Shown one piece after another: positions 18,403 to 27,325 of a DNA stretch of 64,000 nucleotides. Below the pieces are notes generated by a model. The model did no database searches. It saw only the letters and a list, made by a program, of their open reading frames with translations, and was not told the origin of the DNA. The stretch's first letter is position 1; each line of letters opens with the position of its first letter. The DNA lies in the NCBI GenBank assembly GCA_963704995.1, contig CAVPIM010000005.1, positions 186,001 to 250,000 on the forward strand. The letters are read 5' to 3'. The translations under genes were made by a program, and so were the position numbers. This DNA comes from RYN-230 sp963704995. Lineage in GTDB: Bacteria; Actinomycetota; Actinomycetes; Streptosporangiales; Streptosporangiaceae.

Positions 18403-18433
18403 GAGGGGACGGCCCGGACCGGGCCGTCCCCTC
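18403..18433 (+). terminator. Hairpin terminator after the sedolisin gene
   Basis: GAGGGGACGGCCCGG at 18403-18417 pairs perfectly with 18419-18433. It sits 21 bases after the sedolisin stop and could also act for the converging adenosine-kinase-like gene. Confidence 0.8.
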
Positions 18434-18516
18434 TGGCGTTCCCGGCGGCACCGGGCCGGGCTGGTCCTCGTTGCGGAAAGAAGGCAGCGGCCGGCGCGGC
18501 GCGCAGGCCGGCCGGC

Positions 18517-19491
18517 TCAGCTGTAGTGCGCGGCGATCTCCGCGGCCGCATCCTCGCCGTACATGGCGCCCAGCCGCTCGGCCAGCGCCCCGGGCTTCAG
18601 CTCGTACTCCTGCGTGCCGACCGTCTCCAGAACGTGCACCGCGAGCATGTTGCCCAGCTGGGCGGCCCGTTCCAGCGGCAGGCCCCAGGCCACCGCGGCC
18701 AGGAAGCCCGACCGGAAAGCATCGCCGGTGCCGGTGGGGTCGACCTTCCGCACCTCCGGAACCGCCGCCACGAAAACCGTATCGGCGCCGGTCCGCTCGA
18801 TCTTGGCGCCGGCCGGGCCGAGGGTGGTCACCCGGACGCCGACCCGGGCCAGGATCTCCGGGCCGGACCATGAGCTCTTGCGCTCGATGAGGGCTTCCTC
18901 GTACTCGTTGCAGAACAGGTAGGCCGCGCCGTCAACCAGCGCGCGCACGTCCCCGGCGTCCAGCCGGGGCAGCTGCTGCGACAGGTCGGCCGCGAACGGG
19001 ATGCCCAGGTCCTTGCACTCCTGGGTGTGGATGAGCATGCCCCCGGGGTCACTGGCGCCGATCAGCACCAGGTCCAGGCCGCCGGCCTGCGCGGCGAGCG
19101 GGGCCAGCTCGATGCCGGCGTCCTCGCTCATCGCCCCGGGGTAGAACGAGGCGATCTGGTTACCGTCCACGTCCGTGGTGCAGACGAACCGGGCGGTGTG
19201 CTGGGTGGTCGACTCGCGGACGCCGCCGCAGTCCACCCCGTGCCCGGTCAGCCAGTCGCGGTACGGGCCGAAGTCCTCGCCGACCGCCCCGATCAGCAGC
19301 GGGCTGAGCCCGAGCACGCCGAGCCCGAACGCGATGTTCGCGGCCACTCCCCCGCGCCGGATCTCCAGCGCGTCGACGAGGAAGGACAGGGAGACCCGGT
19401 CCATCTTCTCGGGAATGAACTGCTCGACAAATCGGCCGGGGAAGGTCATCAGGTGATCGGTCGCGATGGACCCGGTGATGGCTATGCGCAC
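18517..19491 (-). CDS. PfkB-family carbohydrate/nucleoside kinase, adenosine-kinase-like
   Basis: 324 residues. PfkB signature 1 region is RRGGVAANIAFGLGVLGL and signature 2 is DPTGTGDAFRSGF, with the catalytic Asp in GTGD. Substrate-side residues resemble the actinobacterial adenosine kinase group (mycobacterial AdoK is a ribokinase-like enzyme in the same chromosomal setting near ctaC and a HesB gene). The likely reaction is ATP-dependent phosphorylation of adenosine, assigned from family and neighbourhood; ribokinase-type activity cannot be excluded. Frame intact, ATG 19491. Confidence 0.82.
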   Translation of the reverse strand: MRIAITGSIATDHLMTFPGRFVEQFIPEKMDRVSLSFLVDALEIRRGGVAANIAFGLGVLGLSPLLIGAVGEDFGPYRDWLTGHGVDCGGVRESTTQHTARFVCTTDVDGNQIASFYPGAMSEDAGIELAPLAAQAGGLDLVLIGASDPGGMLIHTQECKDLGIPFAADLSQQLPRLDAGDVRALVDGAAYLFCNEYEEALIERKSSWSGPEILARVGVRVTTLGPAGAKIERTGADTVFVAAVPEVRKVDPTGTGDAFRSGFLAAVAWGLPLERAAQLGNMLAVHVLETVGTQEYELKPGALAERLGAMYGEDAAAEIAAHYS

Positions 19492-19530
19492 TGCCGCACT
19501 CTAGGCGATGTCAGGGACCACGGAAAGCCG

Positions 19531-19560
19531 CACGGCCGGGAGGTTACCCTCCCGGCCGTG
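19531..19560 (-). terminator. Hairpin between the ErpA-type gene and the PfkB gene
   Basis: A perfect 13-bp stem (CACGGCCGGGAGG, loop TTAC, complement 19548-19560). It lies 40 bases before the PfkB start on the same strand, so it is either a second terminator for the upstream gene or a leader hairpin of the kinase mRNA. The flanking sequence holds TGTGAACT twice and TGTACCAC twice, which may be regulatory. Confidence 0.5.
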
Positions 19561-19689
19561 GTTGTGAACTCTGGATCACGCTGTGAACTTGTACCACCGC
19601 TTCAACCTGTGCGCTGACCTGTACCACTGCTTATCCGCCGGTCGAGGCGGGGCCCGCCGGAGGCGGGTTCTCGCCGAGCCGGCGGATGG

Positions 19690-19718
19690 CCGGGGGGTCC
19701 AGGGGGTTGTCCCCCCGG
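19690..19718 (-). terminator. Terminator after the ErpA-type gene
   Basis: CCGGGGGG at 19690-19697 and CCCCCCGG at 19711-19718 form a G/C-only stem about 20 bases downstream of the stop at 19740. Confidence 0.5.
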
Positions 19719-19739
19719 ACTAGTACTGCCCCCCGGAAA

Positions 19740-20090
19740 TTAATGGAACGAGTCGCCGCAGGCGCAGGACCCGCTGGCGTTCGGGTTGTCGATCGTGAAG
19801 CCCTGCTTCTCGATCGTGTCCACGAAGTCGATGGTCGCGCCCATCAGGTACGGCGCGCTCATCTTGTCGGTGACCACGTGCACGCCGGAGAACTCGGCGT
19901 CAACGTCACCGTCCATCTCACGCTCGTCGAAATACAGCTGGTAACGCAGCCCGGAGCAGCCGCCCGGCTGGACGGCGATGCGGAGCCGCAGGTCGTCGCG
20001 GCCTTCCTGCTCCAGGAGAGCGCCCACCTTTGCTGCCGCGGTGTCGGTCAGGATGACACCGGTGGTTGTCGCCTCATTCTGGACCGTCAT
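19740..20090 (-). CDS. erpA: HesB/IscA-type iron-sulfur cluster insertion protein
   Basis: 116 residues: VILTDTAAAKVGALLEQEGR, then the three cluster-binding cysteines in QPGGCSGLRYQ and SCACGDSF at the C-terminus. A-type carriers deliver Fe-S clusters to target proteins, which here could include the Rieske subunit and the Fe-S oxidase, though no direct link is seen. The ATG at 20090 has GGGAG 9 bases upstream and matches the usual MTVQNEAT-like N-terminus; a longer frame to 20174 lacks homology. Confidence 0.92.
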   Translation of the reverse strand: MTVQNEATTTGVILTDTAAAKVGALLEQEGRDDLRLRIAVQPGGCSGLRYQLYFDEREMDGDVDAEFSGVHVVTDKMSAPYLMGATIDFVDTIEKQGFTIDNPNASGSCACGDSFH

Positions 20091-20237
20091 ATGTGTTAGC
20101 TCCCGCGTTGGACTGCCGCCGCGTCCGCGGCGCTGCCTTATCTCCTGCTCCAACCATATGCGCTCCGCGGTCATTCCGGGCGGGGCGGGCTCCGGGCTTC
20201 CCGCGGGCTGCCGGGCATGATCTCAGGAGGCCTGACC

Positions 20238-21086
20238 TCAGGGGCTGACCTCAGGATCGGCGAAGTGCAGGCCATCAGTCCAGGTCTCGGTGCCGTCGGG
20301 GCGGATCAGGTACCCGGCGTAGCCGGGCAGCCCGGCCACCGCCGCCAGGGCCGCGTCACCGCCCACGGCCAGCGCCGTGGCGAGCGCGTCCGCCATGGCC
20401 AGGCTGGGCCCGGTGACCGTGGCCGAGGCCGCCCGGGAGCCGGGCTGCCCGGTGAGCGGGTCGACCAGGTGCGCGCCGCGCTCGTAGCTCCCGGAGGTGG
20501 CGACCGCGCCGCGCACCTCCAGCACGGCGGCCAGCGCCGATGCCCGCCACGGGTGGCGGATCCCGGCCCGCCACGGCTCCCCCGGGACCGGGCCGCCGAA
20601 CGCGGCGAGGTCACCGCCCCCGTTGACCAGGGCGGCGGGCAGGCCCGCCCGGCGGAGGGCGTCCAGCGCCCGGTCCACAGCCCAGCCCTTGACCAGCCCG
20701 GTCGGGTCGTAGCCGCCGGGCATGGCCCACGGGTCGAACCAGCCGTCGGATGCCTCCCGGGCCGCGTGGCAGGCCGCCCGCACCTCGGCCAGGCTGGGCG
20801 GCCCGTCCGCCTCGGGCATGTCCCCGCGGCGCAGCCTGCTCAGCGGGCTCCGCGGATCCCAGGTGCTGAACACCGCGTCCGCCTCGTGCAGCAGGGCGCA
20901 GGCCGCCCGGATCGCGGCCCCCGGATCCGGCCCGGCGGGAGCGGGCCGCACCGCGAACGACACGACCGTGCCCATGACGTGCTCCGCGTGGGTCACCGGG
21001 CGCCGGTCCGGGACGGACGGCCCGGCCGCGGAGCCGGTGCGGGGCGGCGGGACGGGAGGCGGGGCGGTGCGCCGGCCAAGCCTCAC
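20238..21086 (-). CDS. apbE: FAD:protein FMN transferase
   Basis: 282 residues. ApbE attaches FMN covalently to a threonine of exported flavoproteins. Family motifs: HVMGTVVSF, DPTGLVKGWAVDRA, NGGGDLAAFGG, ATSGSYERG and SLAMADALATAL, the last near the Mg-binding residues. No lipobox is evident. Its GTG start overlaps the stop of the FMN-binding protein gene (GTGA, 21083-21086), so enzyme and substrate are translationally coupled. Confidence 0.92.
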   Translation of the reverse strand: MRLGRRTAPPPVPPPRTGSAAGPSVPDRRPVTHAEHVMGTVVSFAVRPAPAGPDPGAAIRAACALLHEADAVFSTWDPRSPLSRLRRGDMPEADGPPSLAEVRAACHAAREASDGWFDPWAMPGGYDPTGLVKGWAVDRALDALRRAGLPAALVNGGGDLAAFGGPVPGEPWRAGIRHPWRASALAAVLEVRGAVATSGSYERGAHLVDPLTGQPGSRAASATVTGPSLAMADALATALAVGGDAALAAVAGLPGYAGYLIRPDGTETWTDGLHFADPEVSP

Positions 21087-21550
21087 CGGAAGTGCGCCTT
21101 ATCCAGCGCGGCCTGCACGGACAGGGCGTAGGCCTGGCTGGTGTACGTGGCCCCGGACACGGCGTTGATCCGGGTGCTCTGGGCGGCCAGGACCTCACTG
21201 CGCAGCGTGGGGATGACCTGGGCGGCGAGTTGCTGGGAGTACTGCTCGGCGGTGCGCAGCACCGGGACGGTGATGCCGGTGATCCGGCCGCCGCTGATGC
21301 TCACCCGGGCGGCCAGTTCGCCGTAGCCGTAGTTCTCCATGGCGCCCAGGGTGGTGCCCGTGGTCGCTGCCCCGGCGGCGGGCGTGGCCCGGGTGCGGGC
21401 CTGGCCCTGCCGGGCCGCGCGGCTGGCGTGGCTGGCCGGCTGGGTCCCGGAACTGGCCAGCGTGGTGGGCGCGGCTGACTTGTGCAGCCCCAGCACGCCC
21501 AGGAACCCGGCCACGGTCCCGGCAATCACCAGCCATGGTGCCCGCTTCAT
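21083..21550 (-). CDS. Exported FMN-binding-domain protein
   Basis: 155 residues: a signal/anchor helix (APWLVIAGTVAGFLGVLGL), an Ala/Thr/Gln-rich linker, then an FMN-bind domain with YGYGELAARVSISGGRI and SGATYTSQAY. In SGATYT the threonine is the site ApbE modifies with FMN. It is encoded between the ferric-reductase-like protein and ApbE, so it most likely carries electrons outside the membrane for that flavocytochrome. Confidence 0.88.
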   Translation of the reverse strand: MKRAPWLVIAGTVAGFLGVLGLHKSAAPTTLASSGTQPASHASRAARQGQARTRATPAAGAATTGTTLGAMENYGYGELAARVSISGGRITGITVPVLRTAEQYSQQLAAQVIPTLRSEVLAAQSTRINAVSGATYTSQAYALSVQAALDKAHFR

Positions 21551-21595
21551 CGGGTGCTTCCCATCTGTGCTCTCCTCAGCGAACTGGCCGGCCGG

Positions 21596-22993
21596 TCAGA
21601 GCGCGAATGCCTCGTGGTGGATGGCCTCGTCCGGGATACCCAGGTTCCGGGCGGTATCGACGATGGAGGCGACGAACCCTTCCGGCCCGCAGACGTACAC
21701 GTCTCGCTGGGCCAGGTCAGGCACCAGCCGCGGCAGCGAGACCTCGTCGATGGCGGCCTCCTCGCGGGAGCCGACCAGCTCGTGGATCGTGCCGCGGCGG
21801 TGCTTGACCAGCTCGCGGACCTCGGTGCCGAGCACGAGGTCCGCAGGCTGGCTGGCCCGGAGCAGGACGACCGGGGCACTGCCCCGGGGCAGGTCCTCCA
21901 GCAGCGACCGGAGCGCGGTCACCCCGATCCCGGCCGCCACGAGCAGGGCCCGGGGGCGGCGCTGGGCATACCGGGTGAACGCCCCGTAGGGGCCCTCGAT
22001 GGCGATCGGGGTGCCGGGCCGGATGCTGGCCAGCCCGGCGGAATGGTCCCCCACCGCCTTCACGGTCAGCCGCAGGTACGGGGGCTGCGGCAGCGCGGAC
22101 AGCGAGTACGGGTGGGCCTGCCACCACATCCCCCTGGTCAGGAACCGCCAGCAGAAGAACTGGCCGCCGGACACGGCCAGCCGGTCCAGGCGGCGGCCGG
22201 AGCAGATCACGGACACCACGCCGGGCCCCTCCGGGCGCACCTCGACGACCGTCAGCCGGTGCCGCAGGCTCCGGACGAGAGGCAGCCCGAATCGGTAGCA
22301 GAGCACCAGCCCCGCGGTGGCCGCCCAGGCCACCGACCAGACGACCTGGGTCAGCGGGTGGCCCACGAACGCCGGGCCGAGCACGATGACGTGGGCGAAC
22401 GAGATAGCCAGGGCCAGGTACATCCAGAGGTGGATCAGCCACCAGGTCTCCCGGCGCAGCCTGCGCCGCACGGCCCGCACCGAGATGATGCCAATCAGGC
22501 ACATCAGGCCGAGGCCGATAGTCGCGGTGAGCACGTCCGGGTACCTGGTCAGCAGGACACCGGCCTCGTGCCACACCCCGGCCCGGGCCGCCTCGGCGTA
22601 GCCCAGGGTGAGGAGCAGGGCGTGCGCGGCGAGCAGGCTGATCGGCCACGGGGCGACCGCGCGGTGCAGCCGGAGCAGGCCGTCCTGGCCCGCCACCCGC
22701 TCCACGAACGGGATGCGGCTGACCAGCAGGACCATGATCAGGGCCAGGTACGTGCCGATCATGCCGGTCAGGCTGCCCGCGTAGGTGAGCAGGCCGCCGC
22801 GGGCGGACAGCTGGCTGGAGGGCTGGCTGGAGATGGTGACGGCCAGGGTGGCGCCGAGCCCGGCCCCGGCGGCCAGCAGCGCGAGACCCGCGAGCGCCGG
22901 GTGCGGCCGGGGTACGGCGGGGCGGCGGGCGGGCTTTCGCTTGCGATCGGCTGGGGACTTCGGCGCACCGAAGGCCACCGGCGAGGCACTCAT
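21596..22993 (-). CDS. Ferric-reductase-like transmembrane flavoprotein (Fre/NOX type)
   Basis: About 465 residues. The N-terminal half has six membrane helices of the Ferric_reduct family with histidines suited to haem (LLRLHRAVAPWPISLLAAHALLL, WWLIHLWMYLALAISFAHVIVL). The C-terminal half is an FAD/NAD(P) reductase: HPYSLSALP (FAD), GPYGAFTRYA and ALLVAAGIGVTALRSLLEDL (pyridine nucleotide), and YVCGPEGFVASI. It should move electrons from cytosolic NAD(P)H across the membrane to the FMN protein. ATG 22993 is preferred; an ATG at 23098 is in frame but adds a weakly conserved stretch. Confidence 0.88.
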   Translation of the reverse strand: MSASPVAFGAPKSPADRKRKPARRPAVPRPHPALAGLALLAAGAGLGATLAVTISSQPSSQLSARGGLLTYAGSLTGMIGTYLALIMVLLVSRIPFVERVAGQDGLLRLHRAVAPWPISLLAAHALLLTLGYAEAARAGVWHEAGVLLTRYPDVLTATIGLGLMCLIGIISVRAVRRRLRRETWWLIHLWMYLALAISFAHVIVLGPAFVGHPLTQVVWSVAWAATAGLVLCYRFGLPLVRSLRHRLTVVEVRPEGPGVVSVICSGRRLDRLAVSGGQFFCWRFLTRGMWWQAHPYSLSALPQPPYLRLTVKAVGDHSAGLASIRPGTPIAIEGPYGAFTRYAQRRPRALLVAAGIGVTALRSLLEDLPRGSAPVVLLRASQPADLVLGTEVRELVKHRRGTIHELVGSREEAAIDEVSLPRLVPDLAQRDVYVCGPEGFVASIVDTARNLGIPDEAIHHEAFAL

Positions 22994-23169
22994 ACCGGCC
23001 AACCTGGCAGCGGAAGCTATCCGTGGTATCCCTAAATCCTCTGAGTTCCCTCTGTGCCGCTCACGAGACCGCCTAACGGTCTTGAACTGGGCAGACATCG
23101 GTATGCGCAGGGTAAAGAGAGCTTCAGCTGAACGCGCGGGCCGGCTGGGCGGGTTCGCGGGCTCCGGGC

Positions 23170-26087
23170 TCAGCTGGGCCAGTCCGGGGACGGCGCCGCC
23201 CCGGCGCGGCGGACCAACTCCAGCGGATGCAGGGCCCGCCGCCCCGTCCCGTGCTCAATCTGCTGCCGGCAGGACACGCCCGTCGCCACGACGATCGTGT
23301 CCTGCGCCTCGGCCCGGATGGCCGGAAAGAGCCGCAGCTCGCCAATGCTCATGGACAGGTCGTAGTGCTCGGCCTCGAAGCCGAATGAGCCGGCCATGCC
23401 GCAGCATCCGGCGTCCACCTCGACGACGTCCGCGCCCGGGATGCAGCGCAGCAGGGCCAGGGTCGCGGCGGTACCCGCGAGCGCCTTCTGATGACAGTGA
23501 CCGTGGAACAGGACACGGCGGCCGCTGACCAGGCTGCCGGGCGGCAGCACGATCCTGCCCTCGGTGATGGCGGCCAGGAGCAGTTCCTCGGGCAGCCGGG
23601 TGGCGGCGGCCACGGCGCGGGCTCGCGGATCGCCAGGCAGCAGGGCCGCATACTCGTCGCGCAGGGTTAGCAGGCACGACGGCTCCACCCCGACAATGGG
23701 CACCCCCGCGGCAGCGGCATCACCGAGGCGCCCGGCCAGGCCCGCGGCCATCCGGTGCGCCTGATCCACCAGGCCCTTGGACAGGCTGGCCCGCCCGCAG
23801 CAGCCGGCGTCCTCGAACCGGACCCGCCAGCCGGCCAGCTCGAGGAGGTCGATGGCGGCCCGTCCGGCGGATGGCTCCGTGAACGAGGTAAACGAGTCGG
23901 CCAGGAAGATCAGCTCGCGCTGCGCGGCGGGCCAGGCCGCGCGCGGCCGGCGGCGGAACCAGCCGCGCAGGTCCTGCCGCTGGAACCGGGGCAGCGGGCG
24001 GGCGGCGCTGATGCCCAGCGTGCGCTCGGCCAGCCGGGCGGCCCAGTTGCCACCCGCTGGCCAGGTTGGACACCGGGTACGCCGCGGAGCCGAGCCGGTT
24101 CAGCAGGCGGATCGATCCGAACAGCCGTGAGCGGAGCGGGATGCCGTGCTGATCGTGGTAGCTGGCGAGCGCTTCGGTCTTGAGCGCGGCCATGTCCACC
24201 CCGAGCGGGCATTCACTCTTGCATGCCTTGCACTCAAGGCACAGGTCGAGGATGTCATGCAGCCGCTCGTCACCGAGCGCGGCCCGCGGGTCATCCATGG
24301 ACAGCGCCTTGACCAGGGCATTCGCGCGGCCCCTGGTCGAGTGCTCTTCGTCACGGGTGGCCATGTACGAGGGGCACATAACGCCGGTCGCCGTCTTGCG
24401 GCAGAGCCCGATATTCATGCAGCGATCGGCTGCGCCGCGCATCCCGCCCGGACCGTCGAAGAGCAGTCGCGTGCTGATCGGCGGGGCGGCCGGCCGCGTC
24501 ACATCGCGCAGGTGCGCGGTCATCGCGGGGGCGTTCACGATCTTCCCGGGGTTCATCCGGTTGGCCGGGTCGAACAGCAGCTTGGTCTCCTGCATAGCGG
24601 CGTAGAGCGCGTCGCCGAAAATGCGCTGGTTGAACTCGCTGCGGGCCAACCCGTCGCCGTGCTCACTCGAGTTGACCCCGCCGTATTCGAGCACCAGCTC
24701 GCGCACTTCCTCGGCGACCGAGCGCATCAGTTCCGCCTGGCCCGCTGCGGCCAGGTCCACGAAGGGCCGGATGTGCAGGCACCCGACTGAACAGTGCCCG
24801 TAGAAGCCCGCGGTCAGGCCGCGTGCGTCGAGGATGGCCCGGAACCGGCTGGCGTAGGAGGCCAGCCGGCCGGCTCGACGGCCGTGTCCTCGACGAACGC
24901 CAGCGGCCGGCGGGTGCCGGAACTGGCCGCCATCAACAGGCCAGGCCGGCCTGGCGGACCTTCAGCAACGCCGCCTGCTCGGCCGGATGCACGGCCCGGA
25001 GGGTGTGGAAACCGTGACCGTGCGCCTGCCACAGCCCGTCCAGGCGGTCAAGCCCGGCCACCGCCTCGGCGAGCGTGTCGCCGAAGAACGTGACGAACAG
25101 CAGGGCGTCCGGATCGCCGTGCAGGATCGAACCTAGCGCCTGGTATTCGATCTTCTGCCGGGACAGCTGCAGGATGGTGCGGTCGAGCAGCTCGACCGCG
25201 GCGGGATGGCAGGCCAGCGCGTCCTCAGTAGCCTCGATAGCCGCCGGCACGGACGTGAAGTGACCCACGGCGATGACCCGGTGCCGGGGCGAGGGCACCA
25301 GCTGGACCGTGGCCTCGACGACGGTGACCAGCGTGCCCTCGGAACCGACCACGAATTTCGCCAGGTCGAGCCCGGCCGCCCCGGCCGCCAGCCGGTCCAG
25401 CCGGTAGCCGCCGGATTGCCGCCAGAACCGGGGAAAGCCGGTGGCAATGGCCTCCTGGTGACGTTCGGCCAGCTGGGGCAGCTCCCGGCAGATGGTCCCG
25501 TCCAGGGTCGCCGAGGCGGCGCGGGCCAGCCGTTGCGGCTCGGTCAGCGGGCCGAAGCGGGACCGGCTGGCGTCGGACAGCACCACGCCGAGTTCCAGCA
25601 CGTGGTCGATGGTCATGCCGTAACGGATCGACTGGCTGCCCGCCGAGTTATTGCCGATCATCCCGCCGATGGTGGCCCGGTTGCTGGTCGAGGTGTCCGG
25701 GCCGAACCCGAGCCCATGCGGGCTGGCGGCCCGGTTCAGCTGTTCCTGCACCACGCCGGGCTGCACCCGGGCCGTCCGCCGCTGGGCATCGATCTCGATG
25801 ATCGCGCTCATGTGCCGGGACAGGTCCATCACGATGGCGGCCCCGACCGTCTGGCCGGCCAGGCTGGTTCCCGCGCCCCGCGGCAGCACCGGCACGCCGA
25901 ACTGCGCGGCCGTGCCGACCACCGCGGCCACGTCGTCGGCGTCACGGGGGAAGACCACCCCGATCGGCTCGATCGCGTACATGCTGGCGTCGCGCGAGTA
26001 CAGGTACCTGCTGTAGGCGTCGAACCTCACCTCGCCGCCGACCGCGGCGCGCAGCGCCTCCGCGATCTCCTCGTGACTATCGGGCAC
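23170..26087 (-). CDS. FAD- and Fe-S-binding oxidoreductase, D-lactate/glycolate dehydrogenase-like (frame-broken)
   Basis: About 970 residues: an FAD_binding_4 domain (VLPRGAGTSLAGQTVGAAIV, GPDTSTSNRATIGGMIGNN), an FAD-oxidase C domain (LAKFVVGSEGTLV, GVNSSEHGDGLARSEF, NRMNPGKIVN), two 4Fe-4S motifs (CMNIGLCRKTATGVMCPS, CLECKACKSECPLG) and two CCG domains (DAGCCGRASLSKG, DAGCCGMAGSFGF). Such proteins oxidise 2-hydroxyacids and feed quinone. Breaks lie near 24930, 24860 and 24055. GTG 26087 gives the common N-terminus VPDSHEEIAEAL. It is divergent from the aminotransferase with 58 bases between, suggesting shared control and a glycolate-to-glyoxylate role, which is inference. Confidence 0.85.
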
Positions 26088-26145
26088 GACGTCGTCCCCG
26101 GCGGAGCCCGCGACGGCATGCTGGGCGTGACGAAAGGACAGCCCC

Positions 26146-27315
26146 ATGGCGCACGCGAGCGGCCGGCACTTCCTGCAGATTCCCGGCCCGACCAACGTCC
26201 CCGACCGGGTGCTGCGGGCGATGGCGGCACCGACGATCGATCACCGCGGGCCGCAATTCGCCGAACTGGCCCGGCAGGTACTCGCGGGCGCCGGGCGGTT
26301 GTGCGGCACCAGCCGGCCCGTCGCCCTGTACCCGTCGTCCGGTACGGGCGCGTGGGAGGCCGCGCTGGTTAACACGCTGTCGCCAGGCGACCGCGTACTC
26401 GCCTTCGATACCGGTCACTTCGCCACGCTCTGGTCCCGGATGGCCGAGAACCTGGGCCTGAGAGTCAACCTGGTGCCCGGGGACTGGCGCCAGGGGGTGG
26501 ACCCCGGCCAGGTCCATGCCCGCCTGTCCGCTGACGCCGGCCACGAGATCAAGGCCGTCACGATCGTGCAGAACGAGACGTCAACCGGAGCGGCCAGCCC
26601 GATCCGGGCGATCCGCGAGGCCATGGACCGCGCCGGTCATCCCGCGCTGCTGATCGTCAACGCGATCTCCTCGCTGGGATCGGCCGGCTATCAGCACGAC
26701 GAATGGGGCGTCGATGTCACGATCTGGTGCTCGCAGAAGGGCATGATGCTGCCCCCCGGGCTGGGTCTCAACGCGGTCAGCGAGAAGGCGCTCGACGCGT
26801 CGCGGCGAGCCCGCCTGCCGCGCAGCTACTGGGCATGGCAGCCGCTGCTCGATGCCGCCGCGACCGGCCTGTTCCCCTACACGCCCGCCACCAACCTGCT
26901 CTTCGGGCTGCGCGAGGCACTGGCCATGTTCGACGAGGAAGGCCTGCCCGCCGTCTTCGCCCGCCACGCCCGGCACGCCGAGGCGACGCGGCGGGCCGTC
27001 CGCGGCTGGGGACTCGAGATCGTCTGCCGCAACCCGGATCACTACTCCGCCACCCTCACCGGCGTGCTGGTCCCGGAGGGCCACGACGCGGACCGGGTGC
27101 GCGAGGTGATACTCGACCGCTACAACATGTCGCTCGGCGCTGGGCTCGGCCGGCTGGCCACGCGGGCCTTCCGCATCGGCCACCTGGGGCACCTCGGGGA
27201 CCTGGAACTCGCGGGCACGCTGTGCGGGGTGGAGATGGGGCTGGTGCAAGCGGGCGTGCCGATCGCCCGTGACGGGGTCACGGCCGCGCTCGATTACCTC
27301 GGGCCGGCCGCCTGA
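26146..27315 (+). CDS. Serine-glyoxylate / alanine-glyoxylate type aminotransferase
   Basis: 389 residues, class V PLP enzyme. PGPTNVPDRVLRAM opens the protein, PSSGTGAWEAAL is the cofactor-phosphate loop, and the Schiff-base lysine is in CSQKGMMLPPGL. FPYTPATNLLFGLREAL and YNMSLGAGLGRLATRAFRIGHLG are closest in pattern to serine-glyoxylate aminotransferases of the serine cycle. It would convert glyoxylate to glycine. The ATG has AAAGGAC upstream. It faces the carboxyltransferase gene (convergent, 10-base gap). Confidence 0.85.
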   Translation: MAHASGRHFLQIPGPTNVPDRVLRAMAAPTIDHRGPQFAELARQVLAGAGRLCGTSRPVALYPSSGTGAWEAALVNTLSPGDRVLAFDTGHFATLWSRMAENLGLRVNLVPGDWRQGVDPGQVHARLSADAGHEIKAVTIVQNETSTGAASPIRAIREAMDRAGHPALLIVNAISSLGSAGYQHDEWGVDVTIWCSQKGMMLPPGLGLNAVSEKALDASRRARLPRSYWAWQPLLDAAATGLFPYTPATNLLFGLREALAMFDEEGLPAVFARHARHAEATRRAVRGWGLEIVCRNPDHYSATLTGVLVPEGHDADRVREVILDRYNMSLGAGLGRLATRAFRIGHLGHLGDLELAGTLCGVEMGLVQAGVPIARDGVTAALDYLGPAA

Positions 27316-27325
27316 CCGCCGGCGC

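Noticed and set aside
19567..19635. Short repeats TGTGAACT and TGTACCAC upstream of the PfkB kinase as a mobile-element end
   Set aside because: Only two imperfect copies each, with no transposase and no target-site duplication; listed only as possible regulatory sequence.
24794..25093. A small separate gene between the two halves of the FAD/Fe-S oxidase
   Set aside because: The stretch completes the FAD domain of the oxidase when read with frame shifts near 24930 and 24860; the plus-strand frame is a shadow.
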